DNA from: an uncultured Devosia sp.
GTDB taxonomy: Bacteria > Pseudomonadota > Alphaproteobacteria > Rhizobiales > Devosiaceae
Assembly: GCF_946479885.1 (NCBI RefSeq)
Contig: NZ_CAMLHM010000097.1
Location: 1-6,037 of the forward strand
Length of the DNA stretch: 6,037 bases
Direction: 5' to 3'
In this document: one piece after another, positions 6,000 to 6,037 of the stretch
Numbering within the stretch: position 1 is the first letter of the stretch
Layout: each line of letters starts with the position of its first letter
Notes under the pieces: model-generated
What the model saw: only the letters and a program-made list of their open reading frames with translations
The model's database searches: none
Told to the model about the DNA's origin: nothing
Translations under genes and position numbers: made by a program

Positions 6000-6037
<38 letters not shown>

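Overview
The window reads as chromosomal DNA of a GC-rich alphaproteobacterium. Support comes from strong G/C third-position bias, a perfect GTTC-N7-GTTC LexA box (the alphaproteobacterial SOS operator type) in front of a DinB polymerase, and a Na/Pi-cotransporter/PhoU fusion next to an inositol-monophosphatase family gene. A Hyphomicrobiales (Devosia-like) origin is my inference, not proven. I see no prophage, insertion sequence, CRISPR array or other mobile element.

Layout from left to right. (1) A leftward two-gene unit (1-1991): a Na+/phosphate cotransporter family protein with a C-terminal PhoU-like domain, followed after 12 bases by the first 101 codons of an inositol-monophosphatase family phosphatase that runs off the left edge. 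(2) A divergent intergenic region (1992-2110) holding a likely promoter for the transporter and a perfect 7-bp inverted repeat laid over it. (3) A rightward 430-residue two-domain protein (2111-3403): an unusual N-terminal module of unknown role fused to a HAD-type hydrolase domain with substituted motif residues. (4) An SOS-type promoter and a Y-family DNA polymerase IV (dinB, 3491-4735). (5) A 254-base gap with a strong stem-loop whose T-tract faces left, although no leftward gene lies immediately upstream of it. (6) A rightward small secreted protein of unknown function (4990-5535), tail-to-tail with (7) a leftward single-domain PilZ protein (5548-5802), 12 bases apart. (8) The 5' half of a tRNA-Thr(UGU) at the right edge.

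How the parts relate. The transporter and phosphatase probably form one transcription unit and may share a role in phosphate handling. dinB appears to be an independently controlled SOS gene, not an extension of the HAD gene. Its start is best placed at a TTG at 3491, because the longest reading frame would begin inside the promoter's -35 box. The convergent secreted-protein/PilZ pair has no terminator between the genes. The leftward terminator at 4754-4789 could end a pilZ transcript that runs antisense through the whole secreted-protein gene, or could end an unannotated small RNA. This is mostly an ordinary housekeeping and accessory region. The points most worth a second look are the orphan leftward terminator, the HAD fusion, and the inverted repeat over the transporter promoter.
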